From the NCBI RefSeq assembly GCF_004912165.1, contig NZ_STGV01000001.1, forward strand, positions 930,001 through 994,000: a DNA stretch of 64,000 bases, given 5' to 3'. The notes beneath the pieces are model-generated. The model saw only the letters and a list, made by a program, of their open reading frames with translations, was not told the DNA's origin and did not search any database. Origin of the DNA: Peteryoungia ipomoeae. GTDB taxonomy: Bacteria > Pseudomonadota > Alphaproteobacteria > Rhizobiales > Rhizobiaceae. The position numbers and the translations under genes are program-made. Of this stretch, positions 8,960 through 19,246 are shown piece after piece; the first letter of the stretch is position 1, and every line of letters begins with the position of its first letter.

Positions 8960-10296
8960 CGTCCCCTCTTTCCTCCACGCAGCTTCGACTTCTTGATCAG
9001 ACCCTCATATTGCTGAGCGATCAAATGACCCTGAATCTGTGCTACAGTATCGAGGGTGACGCTGACAACAATCAAAAGCGACGTACCACCAAGTGCTAAT
9101 GGGATGCCGGTCCGCGCAATGAGTGTTTCGGGCAGGATGCAGACGAAAACCAGATAGATGGCGCCGATGGTGGTGATGCGGGTCAGAACATAGTCGATAT
9201 ATTCCGCCGTCCGCTCGCCCGGACGAATGCCGGGGATAAAGCCACCGTGCTTCTTCAGGTTGTCGGCCGTGTCCTTCGGATTGAAGACGATCGCCGTGTA
9301 GAAGAAGGCGAAGAAGGCAATCAGCAGGCCATACATCAGCATGTAGACCGGGTGACCGTGGCTGAGTGCCGCAATGATGGTCGTTGCCCATGGCGGCAGA
9401 TCTGCCGTGCCAGCGAAGCCCGCAGCCGTTGCCGGCAGGAGGAGAAGCGACGAAGCAAAGATCGCCGGGATAACACCCGCGGTGTTGAGCTTCAGCGGCA
9501 GGTGCGAGGTATCCCCCTGGAACATCCGGTTGCCAACCTGACGCTTCGGATACTGGATCAGAAGACGCCGCTGGGCACGCTCCACAAACACGATCAGTGC
9601 AATAACGCCGATGGCCACGACGATGACGGTCAGGATGAGCGCCGTCGACACAGCCTGGTTGCGACCAAGGTCCAGCGTCTGGGCAACAGCGGTCGGCAGA
9701 CCGGCGGCGATACCGGCGAAGATGATCAGCGAAATGCCGTTACCGATGCCGCGCGAGGTGATCTGCTCGCCGAGCCACATCAGGAACATCGTGCCGCCAA
9801 GCAGCGTCAGCACGGTCGAAATACGGAAGAACCAACCTGGATCCGCAACGATGCCCTGACCGCCTTCGAGGCCAACGGCGATGCCATAGGCCTGAAGCGT
9901 GCCGAGCAGCACGGTGCCGTAGCGCGTGTACTGGTTGATGATCTTGCGGCCCTGCTCGCCTTCCTTCTTCAACTGCTCGAGCGCTGGAACGACCGAGGTC
10001 ATCAGCTGCACGATGATCGAAGCAGAGATATACGGCATGATGCCGAGCGCAAAGATTGCCATGCGCTCGACGGCGCCACCGGCAAACATGTTGAAAAGAC
10101 CGAGAATACCACCCGACTGGCCCTGGAAGGCCGCGGCATAGGCCTCGGGGTTCAGGCCGGGCAGCGGAATATGCGTGCCGAGGCGATAGACCAGCAATGC
10201 GGCCAAAGTGAACCACAGGCGCTTCTTCAGATCTTCCGCCTTGGCGAAAGTCGAGAAGTTGAGGTTCGAGGCCAGTTGTTCCGCTGCAGAAGCCAT
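8956..10296 (-). CDS. secY: Preprotein translocase subunit SecY
   Basis: The 446-residue channel subunit of the Sec translocon, with ten membrane helices. The N-terminus runs into helix 1 ([20 protein letters not shown]), and the plug follows ([18 protein letters not shown]). The cytoplasmic loops that bind SecA or the ribosome include [19 protein letters not shown] and [20 protein letters not shown]. It partners with SecE, encoded at 39084-39284. It is separated from rplO by 235 bases that contain a terminator hairpin, so secY-adk-rpsM-rpsK-rpoA-rplQ may be transcribed at least partly on its own. Confidence 0.99.
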   Translation of the reverse strand: MASAAEQLASNLNFSTFAKAEDLKKRLWFTLAALLVYRLGTHIPLPGLNPEAYAAAFQGQSGGILGLFNMFAGGAVERMAIFALGIMPYISASIIVQLMTSVVPALEQLKKEGEQGRKIINQYTRYGTVLLGTLQAYGIAVGLEGGQGIVADPGWFFRISTVLTLLGGTMFLMWLGEQITSRGIGNGISLIIFAGIAAGLPTAVAQTLDLGRNQAVSTALILTVIVVAIGVIALIVFVERAQRRLLIQYPKRQVGNRMFQGDTSHLPLKLNTAGVIPAIFASSLLLLPATAAGFAGTADLPPWATTIIAALSHGHPVYMLMYGLLIAFFAFFYTAIVFNPKDTADNLKKHGGFIPGIRPGERTAEYIDYVLTRITTIGAIYLVFVCILPETLIARTGIPLALGGTSLLIVVSVTLDTVAQIQGHLIAQQYEGLIKKSKLRGGKRGR

Positions 10297-10492
10297 AGAA
10301 ATCTCCGCAAACCATACCGGCGCACACTAGGGCGAACCGGAGGCTGTTCGTTCAAACTGTAGGTTCAGAAAACGGGGCGCGGGAGAATTGCGGGGCAACC
10401 GCATGCCTCACACCCTTATTTTCCAGATGACCCGGAAGACGAAACAACGTCAATTCCGTCCTGGGATCGTGAGGCTCACATATGGGAGCAAA

Positions 10493-10521
10493 ATCGCCCG
10501 GTGTGAAGCACCCCGGGCGAT
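10493..10521 (-). terminator. Intrinsic terminator after rplO
   Basis: Stem ATCGCCCGG / CCGGGCGAT around an 11-base loop. In the transcript direction it is followed by TTTT (complement of 10490-10493). It lies just after the rplO stop and before secY. The short U-tract suggests partial termination. Confidence 0.7.
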
Positions 10522-10531
10522 TGATCTTCAT

Positions 10532-11011
10532 TTATTCAGAGGCTTCTGCGGCTGCTTCGAGCAGCTTGGCGGAACCGCCAGCCTTCTCGATCTTTTCGAC
10601 GGCAGCCTTGGAAGCGCCGGCGACTTCAACCGAGATCTTCGCCTTCAGTTCGCCACCCGACAGGATGCGAACGCCGTCCTTCGGACGACGGATCACGCCA
10701 GCAGCCTTGAGGGCTACGGCATCGATCGTCTTCGTGACGTCGAGCTTGCCAGCATCGATCGCGGTCTGGATACGGCCGAGCGAAACGGTGACGTATTCAG
10801 ACGCGAAGATGTTGTTGAAGCCGCGCTTCGGCAGGCGACGATAGATCGGCATCTGGCCGCCTTCGAAGCCGTTGATGGCGACGCCCGAACGAGCCTTCTG
10901 ACCCTTCACACCGCGACCACCGGTCTTGCCCTTGCCGGAACCGATACCGCGACCTACGCGGATACGGTCCTTGGAAGCGCCTTCGTTGTCTTTGATTTCA
11001 TTCAGTTTCAT
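10532..11011 (-). CDS. rplO: 50S ribosomal protein L15
   Basis: A 159-residue late-assembly protein of the large subunit. The glycine-rich RNA-binding N-terminus reads [20 protein letters not shown] (about 18-37), and the C-terminal globular part has [15 protein letters not shown] and [14 protein letters not shown]. The chosen ATG at 11011 gives [11 protein letters not shown]; the frame is open further upstream, but that segment overlaps rpmD. It is 16 bases from rpmD. Confidence 0.97.
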   Translation of the reverse strand: MKLNEIKDNEGASKDRIRVGRGIGSGKGKTGGRGVKGQKARSGVAINGFEGGQMPIYRRLPKRGFNNIFASEYVTVSLGRIQTAIDAGKLDVTKTIDAVALKAAGVIRRPKDGVRILSGGELKAKISVEVAGASKAAVEKIEKAGGSAKLLEAAAEASE

Positions 11012-11027
11012 GATGACTTCCCCCGTC

Positions 11028-11237
11028 TCACTTCTCGTCGACGACGCGAACGAGATGCTGGACAGCACGGATCATGCCACGAACGGAAGGCGTATCTTCC
11101 AGGGTGCGGACCCGGTGCATCTTGTTGAGGCCCAGACCGATAAGCGTTGCGCGCTGTACAGCCGGACGGCGAATAGGCGAACCGATCTGCTCGACCGTGA
11201 TCGTCTTTGCTTCAGTCTTCTTCGTAGCCTTGGCCAT
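11028..11237 (-). CDS. rpmD: 50S ribosomal protein L30
   Basis: A 69-residue ferredoxin-fold protein of the 50S subunit. The conserved centre is [20 protein letters not shown] followed by [20 protein letters not shown]. It has a Lys-rich N-terminal extension ([11 protein letters not shown]), slightly longer than the usual 58-60 residues. AGGAG lies eight bases before the ATG. It lies between rpsE and rplO as in other spc operons. Confidence 0.97.
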   Translation of the reverse strand: MAKATKKTEAKTITVEQIGSPIRRPAVQRATLIGLGLNKMHRVRTLEDTPSVRGMIRAVQHLVRVVDEK

Positions 11238-11251
11238 GGATCAGACTCCTC

Positions 11252-11821
11252 TTATTCTTCAGCAGCGTTGCCAGAGGCAGCGCGGCGAGCCTGGAGGGTA
11301 GCATACTTCAGGCCACGCTGAGCAGCGATGTCCTTCGGATGAACCTGGTGCTTCAGGGCGTCGAAGGTAGCGCGAACCATGTTGTATGGGTTCGACGAAC
11401 CGGTCGACTTAGCAACGACGTCCGACATGCCGAGGGTCTCGAACACGGCGCGCATCGGGCCACCGGCGATGATACCGGTACCGGCCTTGGCCGAGCGAAG
11501 GAGAACCTTGCCGGCGCCATGACGACCGTTGACGTCGTGGTGCAGCGTACGACCATCGCGCAGCGGAACGAAAATCAAATCGCGCTTTGCAGCTTCGGTT
11601 GCCTTGCGGATGGCTTCCGGCACTTCACGTGCCTTGCCGTGGCCGAAGCCAACACGGCCCTTCTGGTCGCCAACGACGACGAGGGCTGCAAAACCGAAAC
11701 GACGGCCGCCCTTGACGACCTTAGCGACGCGGTTGATGGCGACCAGCTTGTCGACAAACTCGCTATCGCGCTCTTCACGGTTCTGACGGTCATCCCGCGA
11801 ACCACGCTTTTCTTGTGCCAT
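11252..11821 (-). CDS. rpsE: 30S ribosomal protein S5
   Basis: A 189-residue protein that shapes the mRNA entry channel and decoding accuracy. The N-terminal S5 domain includes [19 protein letters not shown] and [20 protein letters not shown]; the C-terminal domain has [20 protein letters not shown]. It is longer than the 167-residue enterobacterial protein at both ends, including a charged N-terminus ([19 protein letters not shown]), as is common in Rhizobiales. AAGGAAAAGGAC precedes the ATG. The gap of 141 bases to rplR is wide for this operon and holds hairpins. Confidence 0.98.
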   Translation of the reverse strand: MAQEKRGSRDDRQNREERDSEFVDKLVAINRVAKVVKGGRRFGFAALVVVGDQKGRVGFGHGKAREVPEAIRKATEAAKRDLIFVPLRDGRTLHHDVNGRHGAGKVLLRSAKAGTGIIAGGPMRAVFETLGMSDVVAKSTGSSNPYNMVRATFDALKHQVHPKDIAAQRGLKYATLQARRAASGNAAEE

Positions 11822-11909
11822 TGTCCTTTTCCTTTTTCTTTTCCGGGTGCAATCGGCAGATTACGAAAGTCCCACCCTGCCCTCTCGAACATGGTGGAAT
11901 CCGGTGGGA

Positions 11910-11952
11910 CCGGCTTTAAGCCGGAAATCCACCCGGACGCAAGCCCGGGTGG
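11910..11952 (-). other. Two consecutive hairpins in the rplR-rpsE gap
   Basis: CCGGCTTTAAGCCGG (11910-11924) is a short perfect palindrome. CCACCCGG / CCGGGTGG (11929-11936 with 11945-11952) is a second stem. Neither has a U-tract in the minus direction, so they are more likely RNA-processing or pausing structures than terminators. Function is unknown. Confidence 0.45.
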
Positions 11953-11962
11953 AAATTCTATC

Positions 11963-12325
11963 TTAGAAGGTCAGACCACCTTCGCGAGCCGCTTCGGCGA
12001 GTGCCTTGATGCGGCCGTGATAGATGTAAGCGCCACGATCGAAGACGACTTCCTTGACGCCAGCCTTGGCAGCGCGCTCGGCGACCAGCTTGCCGACAGC
12101 AGCAGCTGCTGCAATGTCGGCGCCGGTCTTGAGTTCGGCCTTCAGGCCGCCATCGAGGGTCGAAGCAGCGGCAAGGGTCTTGCCAGCCACGTCGTCGATG
12201 ACCTGGGCGTAGATGTTCTTCGAAGAGCGATGTACCGACAGACGCGGACGGCCATTTGCCACCGCCTTGATCTGACGCCGTACGCGGTTCGCACGGCGAA
12301 CAAGTGCTTCTTTTCTGCTTGCCAT
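11963..12325 (-). CDS. rplR: 50S ribosomal protein L18
   Basis: A 120-residue protein that, with L5 and L25, binds 5S rRNA in the central protuberance. The Arg-rich N-terminus is [17 protein letters not shown]; the conserved body has [20 protein letters not shown] and the C-terminal [20 protein letters not shown]. Length is standard. It is 12 bases from rplF. Confidence 0.98.
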   Translation of the reverse strand: MASRKEALVRRANRVRRQIKAVANGRPRLSVHRSSKNIYAQVIDDVAGKTLAAASTLDGGLKAELKTGADIAAAAAVGKLVAERAAKAGVKEVVFDRGAYIYHGRIKALAEAAREGGLTF

Positions 12326-12337
12326 TTCGCGCGATCC

Positions 12338-12871
12338 TTACTTCTTCTTGCCTTCTTTGCGGACAATCCGCTCTTCGGCATACTTGACGCCCTTGCCCTT
12401 GTAGGGCTCGGGGCCGCGATATTCGCGGATCTCAGCAGCCACCTGGCCAACCTGCTGCTTGTTGATGCCGGACACGATGATTTCGGTCGGCTTCGGAACA
12501 GCAATGGTAATGCCAACCGGCGGCTCATAGACAACGTCATGGCTGAAGCCGAGCGCGAGCTGCAGGTTCTTGCCCTGCAGCGCCGCACGGTAACCAACGC
12601 CGTTGATTTCGAGCTTGCGCTCGTAGCCGTCCTTCACACCCTTGAAGATGTTCTCGACCATGGTGCGGGACATGCCCCACTTGGAACGAGCATCCTTGGA
12701 GTTGCTGGTCGGCTGAACAACAACAGCGTTGTCTTCCAGCTTTACCGAGATTTCGTCATTTGCGACGAAGAAAAGTTCACCCTTCGGACCCTTTGCCGAG
12801 ACCTTCTGGCCTTCGACAGAGGCGGTCACGCCAGCCGGAACCGGAACGGGCTTCTTACCGATACGAGACAT
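12338..12871 (-). CDS. rplF: 50S ribosomal protein L6
   Basis: A 177-residue protein with two similar alpha-beta domains. It lies at the base of the L7/L12 stalk near the sarcin-ricin loop where EF-Tu and EF-G act. The N-terminus [15 protein letters not shown] and the C-terminal [20 protein letters not shown] are diagnostic. It is 44 bases from rpsH. Confidence 0.98.
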   Translation of the reverse strand: MSRIGKKPVPVPAGVTASVEGQKVSAKGPKGELFFVANDEISVKLEDNAVVVQPTSNSKDARSKWGMSRTMVENIFKGVKDGYERKLEINGVGYRAALQGKNLQLALGFSHDVVYEPPVGITIAVPKPTEIIVSGINKQQVGQVAAEIREYRGPEPYKGKGVKYAEERIVRKEGKKK

Positions 12872-12915
12872 AGTTTTTATCCTGTCTGTTCGCTATGGAG
12901 TTCCCCTGTTCGATC

Positions 12916-13314
12916 TTAGAAGACCGAGCAGAGAACCTCGCCACCAACGTTCTGTTCGCGAGCCTGGTGATCGGCCATCACGCCCTTCGGAGTCGAAAGG
13001 ATGGTGATGCCGAGGCCGTTCGCGACCTGCGGAATGGACTTGACCGAGACATAAACTCGGCGGCCCGGCTTGGAGACACGGCCGATTTCGCGGATGACCG
13101 AAGCACCTTCGTAGTACTTCAGTTCAATCGTGATCTCGGACTTGCCGTTGTCGTAATCGACCTGGCTGTAGCCACGGATGTAGCCTTCGGCCTGCAGAAC
13201 GTCGAGAACGCGGGCACGGAGCTTGGAGGCCGGAGTGGTAACGGAGCTCTTGCGGCGAGCGGCACCATTCCGGATACGGGTGAGCATATCGCCCAACGGA
13301 TCAGTCATCGTCAT
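12916..13314 (-). CDS. rpsH: 30S ribosomal protein S8
   Basis: A 132-residue primary 16S-binding protein of the central domain. In enterobacteria it also represses the spc operon by binding near the rplE start; whether that occurs here cannot be read from the sequence. The N-terminus [20 protein letters not shown] and C-terminal [20 protein letters not shown] are conserved. It is 12 bases from rpsN. Confidence 0.98.
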   Translation of the reverse strand: MTMTDPLGDMLTRIRNGAARRKSSVTTPASKLRARVLDVLQAEGYIRGYSQVDYDNGKSEITIELKYYEGASVIREIGRVSKPGRRVYVSVKSIPQVANGLGITILSTPKGVMADHQAREQNVGGEVLCSVF

Positions 13315-13326
13315 GTTGCCGTCTCC

Positions 13327-13632
13327 TTACCAGCTGGACTTCACAACGCCCGGCACCTTGCCGGTGTTGCCAAGCTCACGAAGTGCGATACGCGACATAC
13401 CGAGCTTGCGGTAGAAAGCGCGCGGGCGACCAGTGACTTCGCAACGGTTGCGAATACGGGTCTTGGAGCCGTCACGCGGCAGTTCTGCCAGCTTCAGGGT
13501 TGCCTTGAACCGCTCTTCAATCGAAAGGGACTGGTTCATGATGATCGCCTTGAGGGCAGCACGCTTTGCAGCATGGTTCGCGACGATCTTGCGGCGGCGC
13601 TTGTTCTTTTCAACTGCGCTTGTCTTCGCCAT
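13327..13632 (-). CDS. rpsN: 30S ribosomal protein S14 (zinc-independent form)
   Basis: A 101-residue 30S head protein. It is the long, cysteine-poor form: only one Cys is present, in the stretch [19 protein letters not shown], so it cannot bind zinc through a CxxC pair. The N-terminus is strongly basic ([20 protein letters not shown]). It lies between rplE and rpsH. Confidence 0.98.
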   Translation of the reverse strand: MAKTSAVEKNKRRRKIVANHAAKRAALKAIIMNQSLSIEERFKATLKLAELPRDGSKTRIRNRCEVTGRPRAFYRKLGMSRIALRELGNTGKVPGVVKSSW

Positions 13633-13665
13633 ATGGAAGTTCCTCTTCTACGCTCGTCGTTACGG

Positions 13666-14223
13666 TTACTGACGGAACGGGAAGTTGAACTCTTTCAGAA
13701 GAGCCCGAGCTTCGTCGTCGTTGGTCGCCGTCGTGCAAACGATGATGTCCATGCCCCACATCTGATCAACCTTGTCGTAGTTGATCTCAGGGAACACAAT
13801 GTGCTCCTTGATGCCCATGGCGAAGTTGCCACGGCCGTCAAAGGACTTCGGGTTCAGGCCGCGGAAGTCGCGAACGCGCGGCAGCGCGATGTTGACCAGG
13901 CGATCCAGGAACTCGTACATCCGGGCGCCGCGCAGGGTAACCTTTGCGCCGATCGGCATGTTTTCGCGGACCTTGAAGCCAGCGATGGAGTTGCGGGCCT
14001 TGGTGATGACCGGCTTCTGACCGGCAATCGCAGCAAGGTCAGCTGCAGCAACGGAAGGCTTCTTGGAGTCGGCAGTCGCCTCGCCCACACCCATGTTGAT
14101 GACGATCTTGTCCAGCTTGGGGATCATCATCTCGTTGGTGTAGGAGAACTGCTCCTGCATAGCCTTGCGAATGCGGTTTACGTATTCAGCCTTGAGCCGC
14201 GGCTCGTACTTGGACTCAGCCAT
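13666..14223 (-). CDS. rplE: 50S ribosomal protein L5
   Basis: A 185-residue 5S rRNA-binding protein of the central protuberance. It contacts S13 and P-site tRNA. Diagnostic stretches: [16 protein letters not shown] near residue 40, [20 protein letters not shown] and [20 protein letters not shown]. It overlaps rplX by eight bases, so the two are probably translationally coupled. Confidence 0.98.
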   Translation of the reverse strand: MAESKYEPRLKAEYVNRIRKAMQEQFSYTNEMMIPKLDKIVINMGVGEATADSKKPSVAAADLAAIAGQKPVITKARNSIAGFKVRENMPIGAKVTLRGARMYEFLDRLVNIALPRVRDFRGLNPKSFDGRGNFAMGIKEHIVFPEINYDKVDQMWGMDIIVCTTATNDDEARALLKEFNFPFRQ

Positions 14224-14524
14224 CGATCACTTCTCCCGAACGCTTGGCCACACGGACCTTCTTGCCGTCAACGACAGAGAAGCCAACGCGGGTCGGCTTG
14301 CCGTCCTTGTCTGCGATCGCGAGATTCGACAGATGGATCGAAGCTTCCTTGCTGATGATACCGGCTTCCTGGTTCTGCGTCTGGCGCTGGTGGCGCTTGA
14401 CAACATTGATGCCACGGACGACCGCACGGTCTTCCTTAGGCATAACCTGGAGGACTTCGCCTGAACGGCCCTTGTCCTTGCCAGCGAGAATGACGACCGT
14501 GTCGCCCTTACGGATCTTGTTCAT
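14216..14524 (-). CDS. rplX: 50S ribosomal protein L24
   Basis: A 102-residue assembly-initiator protein that binds the 5' end of 23S rRNA near the exit tunnel. A KOW motif is visible near the start: [20 protein letters not shown] (about 4-23). The conserved [20 protein letters not shown] follows. It is 13 bases after rplN. Confidence 0.98.
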   Translation of the reverse strand: MNKIRKGDTVVILAGKDKGRSGEVLQVMPKEDRAVVRGINVVKRHQRQTQNQEAGIISKEASIHLSNLAIADKDGKPTRVGFSVVDGKKVRVAKRSGEVIDG

Positions 14525-14537
14525 CGCTCGTCGCTCC

Positions 14538-14906
14538 TTACAGTACTTCCGGAGCCAGCGAGATGATCTTCATGTGGTTCTTACCACGCAATTCGCGCGG
14601 AACCGGTCCGAAGATACGAGTGCCGATGGGCTCTTTCTTGTTGTCGATGAGGACGGCTGCGTTGTTATCGAATCGAATGACGCTGCCGTCGGCGCGACGG
14701 ATGTCCTTGGCGGTGCGAACAACAACCGCCTTCATCACGTCACCCTTCTTGACGCGGCCGCGCGGGATCGCTTCCTTGATCGAAACGACAATGATGTCGC
14801 CGATCGAAGCGTACTTGCGCTTGGAGCCGCCCAGCACCTTGATGCACATGACACGACGTGCGCCGGAATTATCCGCCACGTCGAGGTTAGTCTGCATCTG
14901 AATCAT
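14538..14906 (-). CDS. rplN: 50S ribosomal protein L14
   Basis: A 122-residue beta-barrel protein at the subunit interface (bridge B8) and docking site of the silencing factor RsfS. The N-terminus [20 protein letters not shown] and C-terminus [20 protein letters not shown] end are diagnostic (here RGKNHMK). It is the first gene of the spc operon. The 230-base gap upstream contains a terminator for the S10 operon, so rplN should have its own promoter in about 14907-15045. Confidence 0.98.
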   Translation of the reverse strand: MIQMQTNLDVADNSGARRVMCIKVLGGSKRKYASIGDIIVVSIKEAIPRGRVKKGDVMKAVVVRTAKDIRRADGSVIRFDNNAAVLIDNKKEPIGTRIFGPVPRELRGKNHMKIISLAPEVL

Positions 14907-15045
14907 GTCAGGTCGCCTTCTTGTTGCAACCCGAACGGTTGGGCCTAGGCCCCCTATTCGGGCTTATGAAAAATTACTGATGTGCGCGGGAAGATAAAAT
15001 ACAGGGTGGTTTCCCATATGGGACCTTCCGTGCGCTCAAAGCAAA

Positions 15046-15069
15046 AGAACGCCCGGTTCGGGGCGTTCT
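15046..15069 (-). terminator. Intrinsic terminator after rpsQ, S10/spc boundary
   Basis: Stem AGAACGCCC / GGGCGTTCT with a six-base loop. Reading on the minus strand it is followed by TTTTG. It lies 68 bases beyond the rpsQ stop and 140 bases before the rplN start, exactly where the S10 operon gives way to the spc operon in other bacteria. Confidence 0.8.
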
Positions 15070-15136
15070 CAGCCAGTGGTCTGCTTCATACAGATTTCTG
15101 CGCGAGGTGCAAGCCCTCGCGCAGAAACTCTGCGAA

Positions 15137-15373
15137 TTAAGCCTGGGCGGAGATAACCGTCCAGCACTTGTCCTTGGAGATCGGGGCGCATTCCTGGATG
15201 GAAACTACGTCACCGGTCTTGAACTGGTTGTTTTCGTCGTGTGCCTTGTACTTCTTCGACCGGCGAACGGTCTTCTGAAGCAGCGGGTGGGCGAATCGAC
15301 GCTCAACGCGAACAACGACAGTCTTGTCGTTCTTGTCGCTGACAACTACGCCCTGCAGAATGCGTTTCGGCAT
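15137..15373 (-). CDS. rpsQ: 30S ribosomal protein S17
   Basis: A 78-residue OB-fold protein that binds 16S helices 7 and 11 early in assembly. Signature: [20 protein letters not shown] and [20 protein letters not shown]. The ATG at 15373 gives the family N-terminus; the longer open frame overlaps rpmC. It is the last gene of the S10 operon. Confidence 0.97.
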   Translation of the reverse strand: MPKRILQGVVVSDKNDKTVVVRVERRFAHPLLQKTVRRSKKYKAHDENNQFKTGDVVSIQECAPISKDKCWTVISAQA

Positions 15374-15386
15374 ATTCTTCTGGTCC

Positions 15387-15587
15387 TTAGGCCTTGGCTT
15401 CTGCCGCCTTCTGGCGGGCAATGGTTTTCACGCGTGCGATGTCACGACGAACTTCCTGAATACGGGAAGACTTCTCGAGCTGGCCGGTGGCCTTCTGGAA
15501 GCGCAGGTTGAACTGCTCCTTCTTCAGCTTTGCAAGCTCGTCGTTCAGCTGGTCGGCGCTCATGGCGCGTACGTCTGCGGCTTTCAT
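15387..15587 (-). CDS. rpmC: 50S ribosomal protein L29
   Basis: A 66-residue two-helix protein at the exit tunnel, part of the docking surface for trigger factor and SRP together with L23. It has the conserved [20 protein letters not shown] and [20 protein letters not shown]. The ATG at 15587 (MKAADVRA) is chosen; upstream open frame overlaps rplP. It is 11 bases after rplP. Confidence 0.97.
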   Translation of the reverse strand: MKAADVRAMSADQLNDELAKLKKEQFNLRFQKATGQLEKSSRIQEVRRDIARVKTIARQKAAEAKA

Positions 15588-15598
15588 CGACTTGATCC

Positions 15599-16012
15599 TC
15601 ACTCTGCAATGCGCTGTACGAAGCGCGTCGTGACAGAGAGCTTGGCGGAACCGAGGCGAAGAGCCTCGCGCGCGATCTCTTCCGATACGCCGTCGATCTC
15701 GAACATGATTCGACCAGGCTTGACCTTGCACGCCCAGTATTCGACCGAACCCTTACCCTTACCCATACGAACTTCGGTCGGCTTTGCCGTGACCGGAACG
15801 TCAGGGAATACGCGGATCCACACGCGGCCAGCACGCTTCATATAGCGCGTGATGGCACGACGAGCTGCCTCGATTTCGCGAGCATTTACACGGTTCGGTT
15901 CCAGAGCCTTGAGGCCGTATTCACCGAATGCCAGATCAAAGCCGCCTTTGGCGACGCCCTTGATGCGGCCCTTGAACTGCTTGCGGTACTTTGTACGCTT
16001 TGGCTGCAACAT
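15599..16012 (-). CDS. rplP: 50S ribosomal protein L16
   Basis: A 137-residue late-assembly protein that organises the A-site tRNA elbow region and is needed for peptidyl-transferase activity. The N-terminus is [19 protein letters not shown]. The conserved Arg in the PMGKGKG-equivalent loop ([13 protein letters not shown]) is present. Standard length. It follows rpsC by 39 bases. Confidence 0.98.
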   Translation of the reverse strand: MLQPKRTKYRKQFKGRIKGVAKGGFDLAFGEYGLKALEPNRVNAREIEAARRAITRYMKRAGRVWIRVFPDVPVTAKPTEVRMGKGKGSVEYWACKVKPGRIMFEIDGVSEEIAREALRLGSAKLSVTTRFVQRIAE

Positions 16013-16051
16013 TTTCTTACTTCTCCGAGCTTATCTTTCGCCAGCGTTCAA

Positions 16052-16783
16052 TCAAGCGTTCTCGCGGCGACGATCGCCACGATCACCGCGTTCACGGCTT
16101 GCCGGACCCTGCGCATCGCCCTCGAGCGCACGACGCTCGGAGGCCATCGGATCGTGCTCAAGGATTTCGCCCTTGAAGATCCAGACCTTTACGCCGCAGA
16201 TACCGTATGCGGTTTCGGCTTCGGCCGTACCGTAGTCGATGTCTGCACGCAGGGTGTGAAGCGGCACGCGGCCTTCACGATACCATTCGGTACGGGCGAT
16301 TTCGGCACCACCGAGACGGCCGGCGCAGGTGATCTTGATGCCTTCGGCACCGAGACGCATGGCCGACTGAACGGCGCGCTTCATGGCGCGACGGAACGCG
16401 ATACGGCGCTCGAGCTGCTGGGTGATCGACTGAGCAACCAGCGTGGCGTCGATTTCCGGCTTGCGCACTTCAACGATGTTCAGGTGCGTTTCCGAGTTGG
16501 TCATCGACGAGATCTTCTTGCGAAGCTTCTCGATGTCTGCACCCTTCTTGCCGATGATCAGACCCGGACGAGCCGAGTGGATCGTAACGCGGCACTTCTT
16601 GTGCGGACGCTCGATGACGACCTTTGCGATACCGGCCTGCTTCAGCTCGGACATGAGATACTTGCGGATCTTCAGGTCCTCATGGAGCAGCTTGCCGTAT
16701 TCGGCATTGTCGGCGAACCAACGGCTATCCCAGGTACGGTTGATGCCGAGGCGGAAACCGATTGGATTGATTTTCTGACCCAT
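16052..16783 (-). CDS. rpsC: 30S ribosomal protein S3
   Basis: A 243-residue protein of the 30S head that lines the mRNA entry and has helicase-related residues. It starts [21 protein letters not shown] type II KH domain (about 39-107) contains [20 protein letters not shown] with the GxxG loop. The C-terminal domain includes [20 protein letters not shown]. After about residue 215 there is a charged, Arg/Asp-rich tail. Its start codon overlaps the rplV stop by one base (TAATG). Confidence 0.98.
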   Translation of the reverse strand: MGQKINPIGFRLGINRTWDSRWFADNAEYGKLLHEDLKIRKYLMSELKQAGIAKVVIERPHKKCRVTIHSARPGLIIGKKGADIEKLRKKISSMTNSETHLNIVEVRKPEIDATLVAQSITQQLERRIAFRRAMKRAVQSAMRLGAEGIKITCAGRLGGAEIARTEWYREGRVPLHTLRADIDYGTAEAETAYGICGVKVWIFKGEILEHDPMASERRALEGDAQGPASRERGDRGDRRRENA

Positions 16784-17172
16784 TATGCGGCCTCCCCTTT
16801 AGCTTCGACTTCGCGCACCACGATGGTGAGGTGCGAGAACGCCTTCTCGATGCGAGAGGCGCGACCGCGGCCACGAGCGTGGAAACGCTTCATGGTGATC
16901 GACTTGCCGACATAGGCTTCGGCGACGACCAGCTGGTCGACGTCGAGGTCGTGGTTGTTCTCGGCGTTTGCGATTGCCGATTCCAGGGTCTTCTTGACCG
17001 TACCGGCGATGCGCTTGCGGGAGAATTCCAGATCAGCGAGAGCGCGCTCGACCTTCTTGCCGCGGATCATCGCGGCAACCAGGTTAAGCTTCTGCGGGCT
17101 GACGCGGATGGTGCGAGCGACTGCCTGCGCCTCGTTGTCCTTCAGCCGACGTTCGGCTTTTGCCTTGCCCAT
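16783..17172 (-). CDS. rplV: 50S ribosomal protein L22
   Basis: A 129-residue protein whose long beta hairpin lines the nascent-peptide tunnel; changes in that loop give macrolide resistance elsewhere, and none is obvious here. Key stretches: [20 protein letters not shown] and [20 protein letters not shown]. An N-terminal basic extension ([15 protein letters not shown]) makes it longer than the 110-residue enterobacterial protein. It is two bases after rpsS and overlaps rpsC by one. Confidence 0.98.
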   Translation of the reverse strand: MGKAKAERRLKDNEAQAVARTIRVSPQKLNLVAAMIRGKKVERALADLEFSRKRIAGTVKKTLESAIANAENNHDLDVDQLVVAEAYVGKSITMKRFHARGRGRASRIEKAFSHLTIVVREVEAKGEAA

Positions 17173-17174
17173 AC

Positions 17175-17453
17175 TTACTTCCTCTTCGCCTTCTTGTCCG
17201 CACCGTGACCGTAGTAGGTCCGGGTGGGAGCGAATTCACCGAACTTGTGGCCGACCATGTCTTCGTTGACTGCGACGGGCACATGCTTTGAACCGTTGTA
17301 GACGCCGAAAGTGAGACCGACGAACTGCGGCAGGATGGTGGAGCGACGGCTCCACATCTTGATCACTTCGCTACGGCCGCCTTCACGAACCTTCTCAGCC
17401 TTCTTGAGAAGATAGCCGTCAACGAACGGGCCTTTCCATACTGAACGAGCCAT
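17175..17453 (-). CDS. rpsS: 30S ribosomal protein S19
   Basis: A 92-residue protein that pairs with S13 in the 30S head. It opens [20 protein letters not shown] and includes [20 protein letters not shown] and [19 protein letters not shown]. Standard length. It is 15 bases after rplB. Confidence 0.98.
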   Translation of the reverse strand: MARSVWKGPFVDGYLLKKAEKVREGGRSEVIKMWSRRSTILPQFVGLTFGVYNGSKHVPVAVNEDMVGHKFGEFAPTRTYYGHGADKKAKRK

Positions 17454-17468
17454 TTCTGACTACCTCTC

Positions 17469-18305
17469 TTACTTCTTCTTCAGGTGGCGGGAGCGCATGA
17501 TGAACTTGTCGGTCGACTTGTTCGAGCGAGTGCGCTTGCCCTTGGTCGGCTTGCCCCACGGGGAAACCGGGTGACGACCACCGGATGTGCGGCCTTCACC
17601 ACCACCGTGCGGGTGGTCGACCGGGTTCATGACGACGCCGCGGTTGTGCGGGGTCTTGCCGCGCCAGCGGGTACGACCGGCCTTACCGTCGTTGATGTTG
17701 CCGTGGTCCGGGTTGGAAACGGCGCCGATGGTGGCCAGGCACGAGCCCGGAACCAGACGCTGCTCACCCGAGTTGAGGCGCAGGATGGCCATGCCGGCAT
17801 CGCGGCCGACGAGCTGGACGTAGGTGCCGGCAGAGCGAGCGATCTGACCGCCCTTGCCCGGCTTCATTTCGACGTTGTGCACGATCGAACCAACCGGGAT
17901 GTACTGCAGCGGCATAGCGTTGCCGGGCTTTACGTCAACGGCCTTTTCCGAAGCGATGACCTTGTCGCCGGCAGCAAGACGCTGCGGAGCGAGGATGTAG
18001 GCCTGTTCGCCGTCGGCATAGGTGACGAGCGCGATGAACGAGGTGCGGTTCGGGTCGTATTCCAGACGCTCGACCGTGCCTTCAACGTCGAACTTGCGAC
18101 GCTTGAAGTCGACGAGACGGTAGGTACGCTTGTGACCACCACCGATGAAGCGTGCAGTGATGCGACCGTAGTTGTTACGACCACCGCTCTTCGAAAGACC
18201 TTCCGTCAGCGCCTTGACCGGCTTGCCCTTCCAGAGGCCAGAGCGGTCGACGATGACCAGCTGACGCTGGCTCGGGGTCGTCGGATTGTAGCTTTTCAAT
18301 GCCAT
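17469..18305 (-). CDS. rplB: 50S ribosomal protein L2
   Basis: A 278-residue protein near the peptidyl-transferase centre, required for subunit association. The N-terminal OB-like domain and the SH3-like domain lead to the near-invariant C-terminal [18 protein letters not shown], with the His implicated in activity. Also visible is [20 protein letters not shown]. Length matches the family. It is 17 bases after rplW. Confidence 0.99.
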   Translation of the reverse strand: MALKSYNPTTPSQRQLVIVDRSGLWKGKPVKALTEGLSKSGGRNNYGRITARFIGGGHKRTYRLVDFKRRKFDVEGTVERLEYDPNRTSFIALVTYADGEQAYILAPQRLAAGDKVIASEKAVDVKPGNAMPLQYIPVGSIVHNVEMKPGKGGQIARSAGTYVQLVGRDAGMAILRLNSGEQRLVPGSCLATIGAVSNPDHGNINDGKAGRTRWRGKTPHNRGVVMNPVDHPHGGGEGRTSGGRHPVSPWGKPTKGKRTRSNKSTDKFIMRSRHLKKK

Positions 18306-18322
18306 TGTTCTTATTCCCTACC

Positions 18323-18616
18323 TCAGACGCCCGTCGACACGTCGATGGACTGACCTTCAGCGAGCGTCACGACAGCCTTCTTGACGTCCTTCTGCTTGCC
18401 GGCGAAGCCGCGGAAACGCTTGGTCTTGCCCTTGCGGACGAGCGTGTTGACGGCCGTAACCTTGACGCCGAAGAGAGCTTCGACAGCAGCCTTGATTTCC
18501 GGCTTGCTGGCGCCCTTGGCGACATTGAAGACGACCTGGTTGAATTCGGAAACCAGGGTCGACTTTTCGGTGATCGACGGAGAGACGATCACGTCGTAGT
18601 GGCGAAGATCAGTCAT
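18323..18616 (-). CDS. rplW: 50S ribosomal protein L23
   Basis: A 97-residue tunnel-exit protein, the main docking point for trigger factor and SRP. Conserved: [20 protein letters not shown] and [20 protein letters not shown]. Its ATG overlaps the rplD stop (ATGA), which implies coupling. Confidence 0.98.
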   Translation of the reverse strand: MTDLRHYDVIVSPSITEKSTLVSEFNQVVFNVAKGASKPEIKAAVEALFGVKVTAVNTLVRKGKTKRFRGFAGKQKDVKKAVVTLAEGQSIDVSTGV

Positions 18617-19233
18617 TTGAACCGCTCCTCCAGAGCTTCAACCGCAGCCTTGGAAAGCACGAGCTTGCCACGACGCAGGATGTCGTAAACGTTGATGCCC
18701 TGAACCGGGAGAACATCGATGTTCGGGATGTTCGAGGCGGCGAGCTTGAAGTTGCTGTCGAGTTCGGCGCCGCCGATCACGAGAGCATTGGTGAGGCCGA
18801 GCGAGGCGAAGTTGCCGACGATCAGCTTGGTCTTTGCTTCAGCAGCAACCAGGTTGTCGACGATGATCAGTTCGTCTGCCTTGGCCTTGGCCGAAAGAGC
18901 GTGACGCAGAGCGAGTGCACGAACCTTCTTCGGCAGGTCATGGGCGTGGCTGCGAACAACCGGGCCATGAGCCTTACCACCGCCGCGGAACTGCGGAGCG
19001 CGGGCCGAATGGTGACGAGCACGACCGGTGCCCTTCTGCTTGTACATCTTCGAGCCGGTGCGCGAGACTTCCGAGCGGCCCTTGATCTTGTGCGTGCCGG
19101 CACGCTTCTTGGCGAGCTGGTAGCGGATCATGCGGGCGATCAGGTCTTCGCGGGGATCGAGACCGAAGATTTCGTCAGACAGAGAAACCTTGCCGGCGTC
19201 CTTGCCCTCGAGGGTCTTGACGTTCAATTCCAT
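18613..19233 (-). CDS. rplD: 50S ribosomal protein L4
   Basis: A 206-residue protein with a loop that reaches the nascent-peptide tunnel (here [20 protein letters not shown], about 72-91). In enterobacteria L4 also represses its own S10 operon by attenuation; a comparable leader exists upstream of rpsJ but was not shown to respond. It is 13 bases after rplC. Confidence 0.98.
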   Translation of the reverse strand: MELNVKTLEGKDAGKVSLSDEIFGLDPREDLIARMIRYQLAKKRAGTHKIKGRSEVSRTGSKMYKQKGTGRARHHSARAPQFRGGGKAHGPVVRSHAHDLPKKVRALALRHALSAKAKADELIIVDNLVAAEAKTKLIVGNFASLGLTNALVIGGAELDSNFKLAASNIPNIDVLPVQGINVYDILRRGKLVLSKAAVEALEERFK

Positions 19234-19246
19234 GTTCTTGGCTCCC

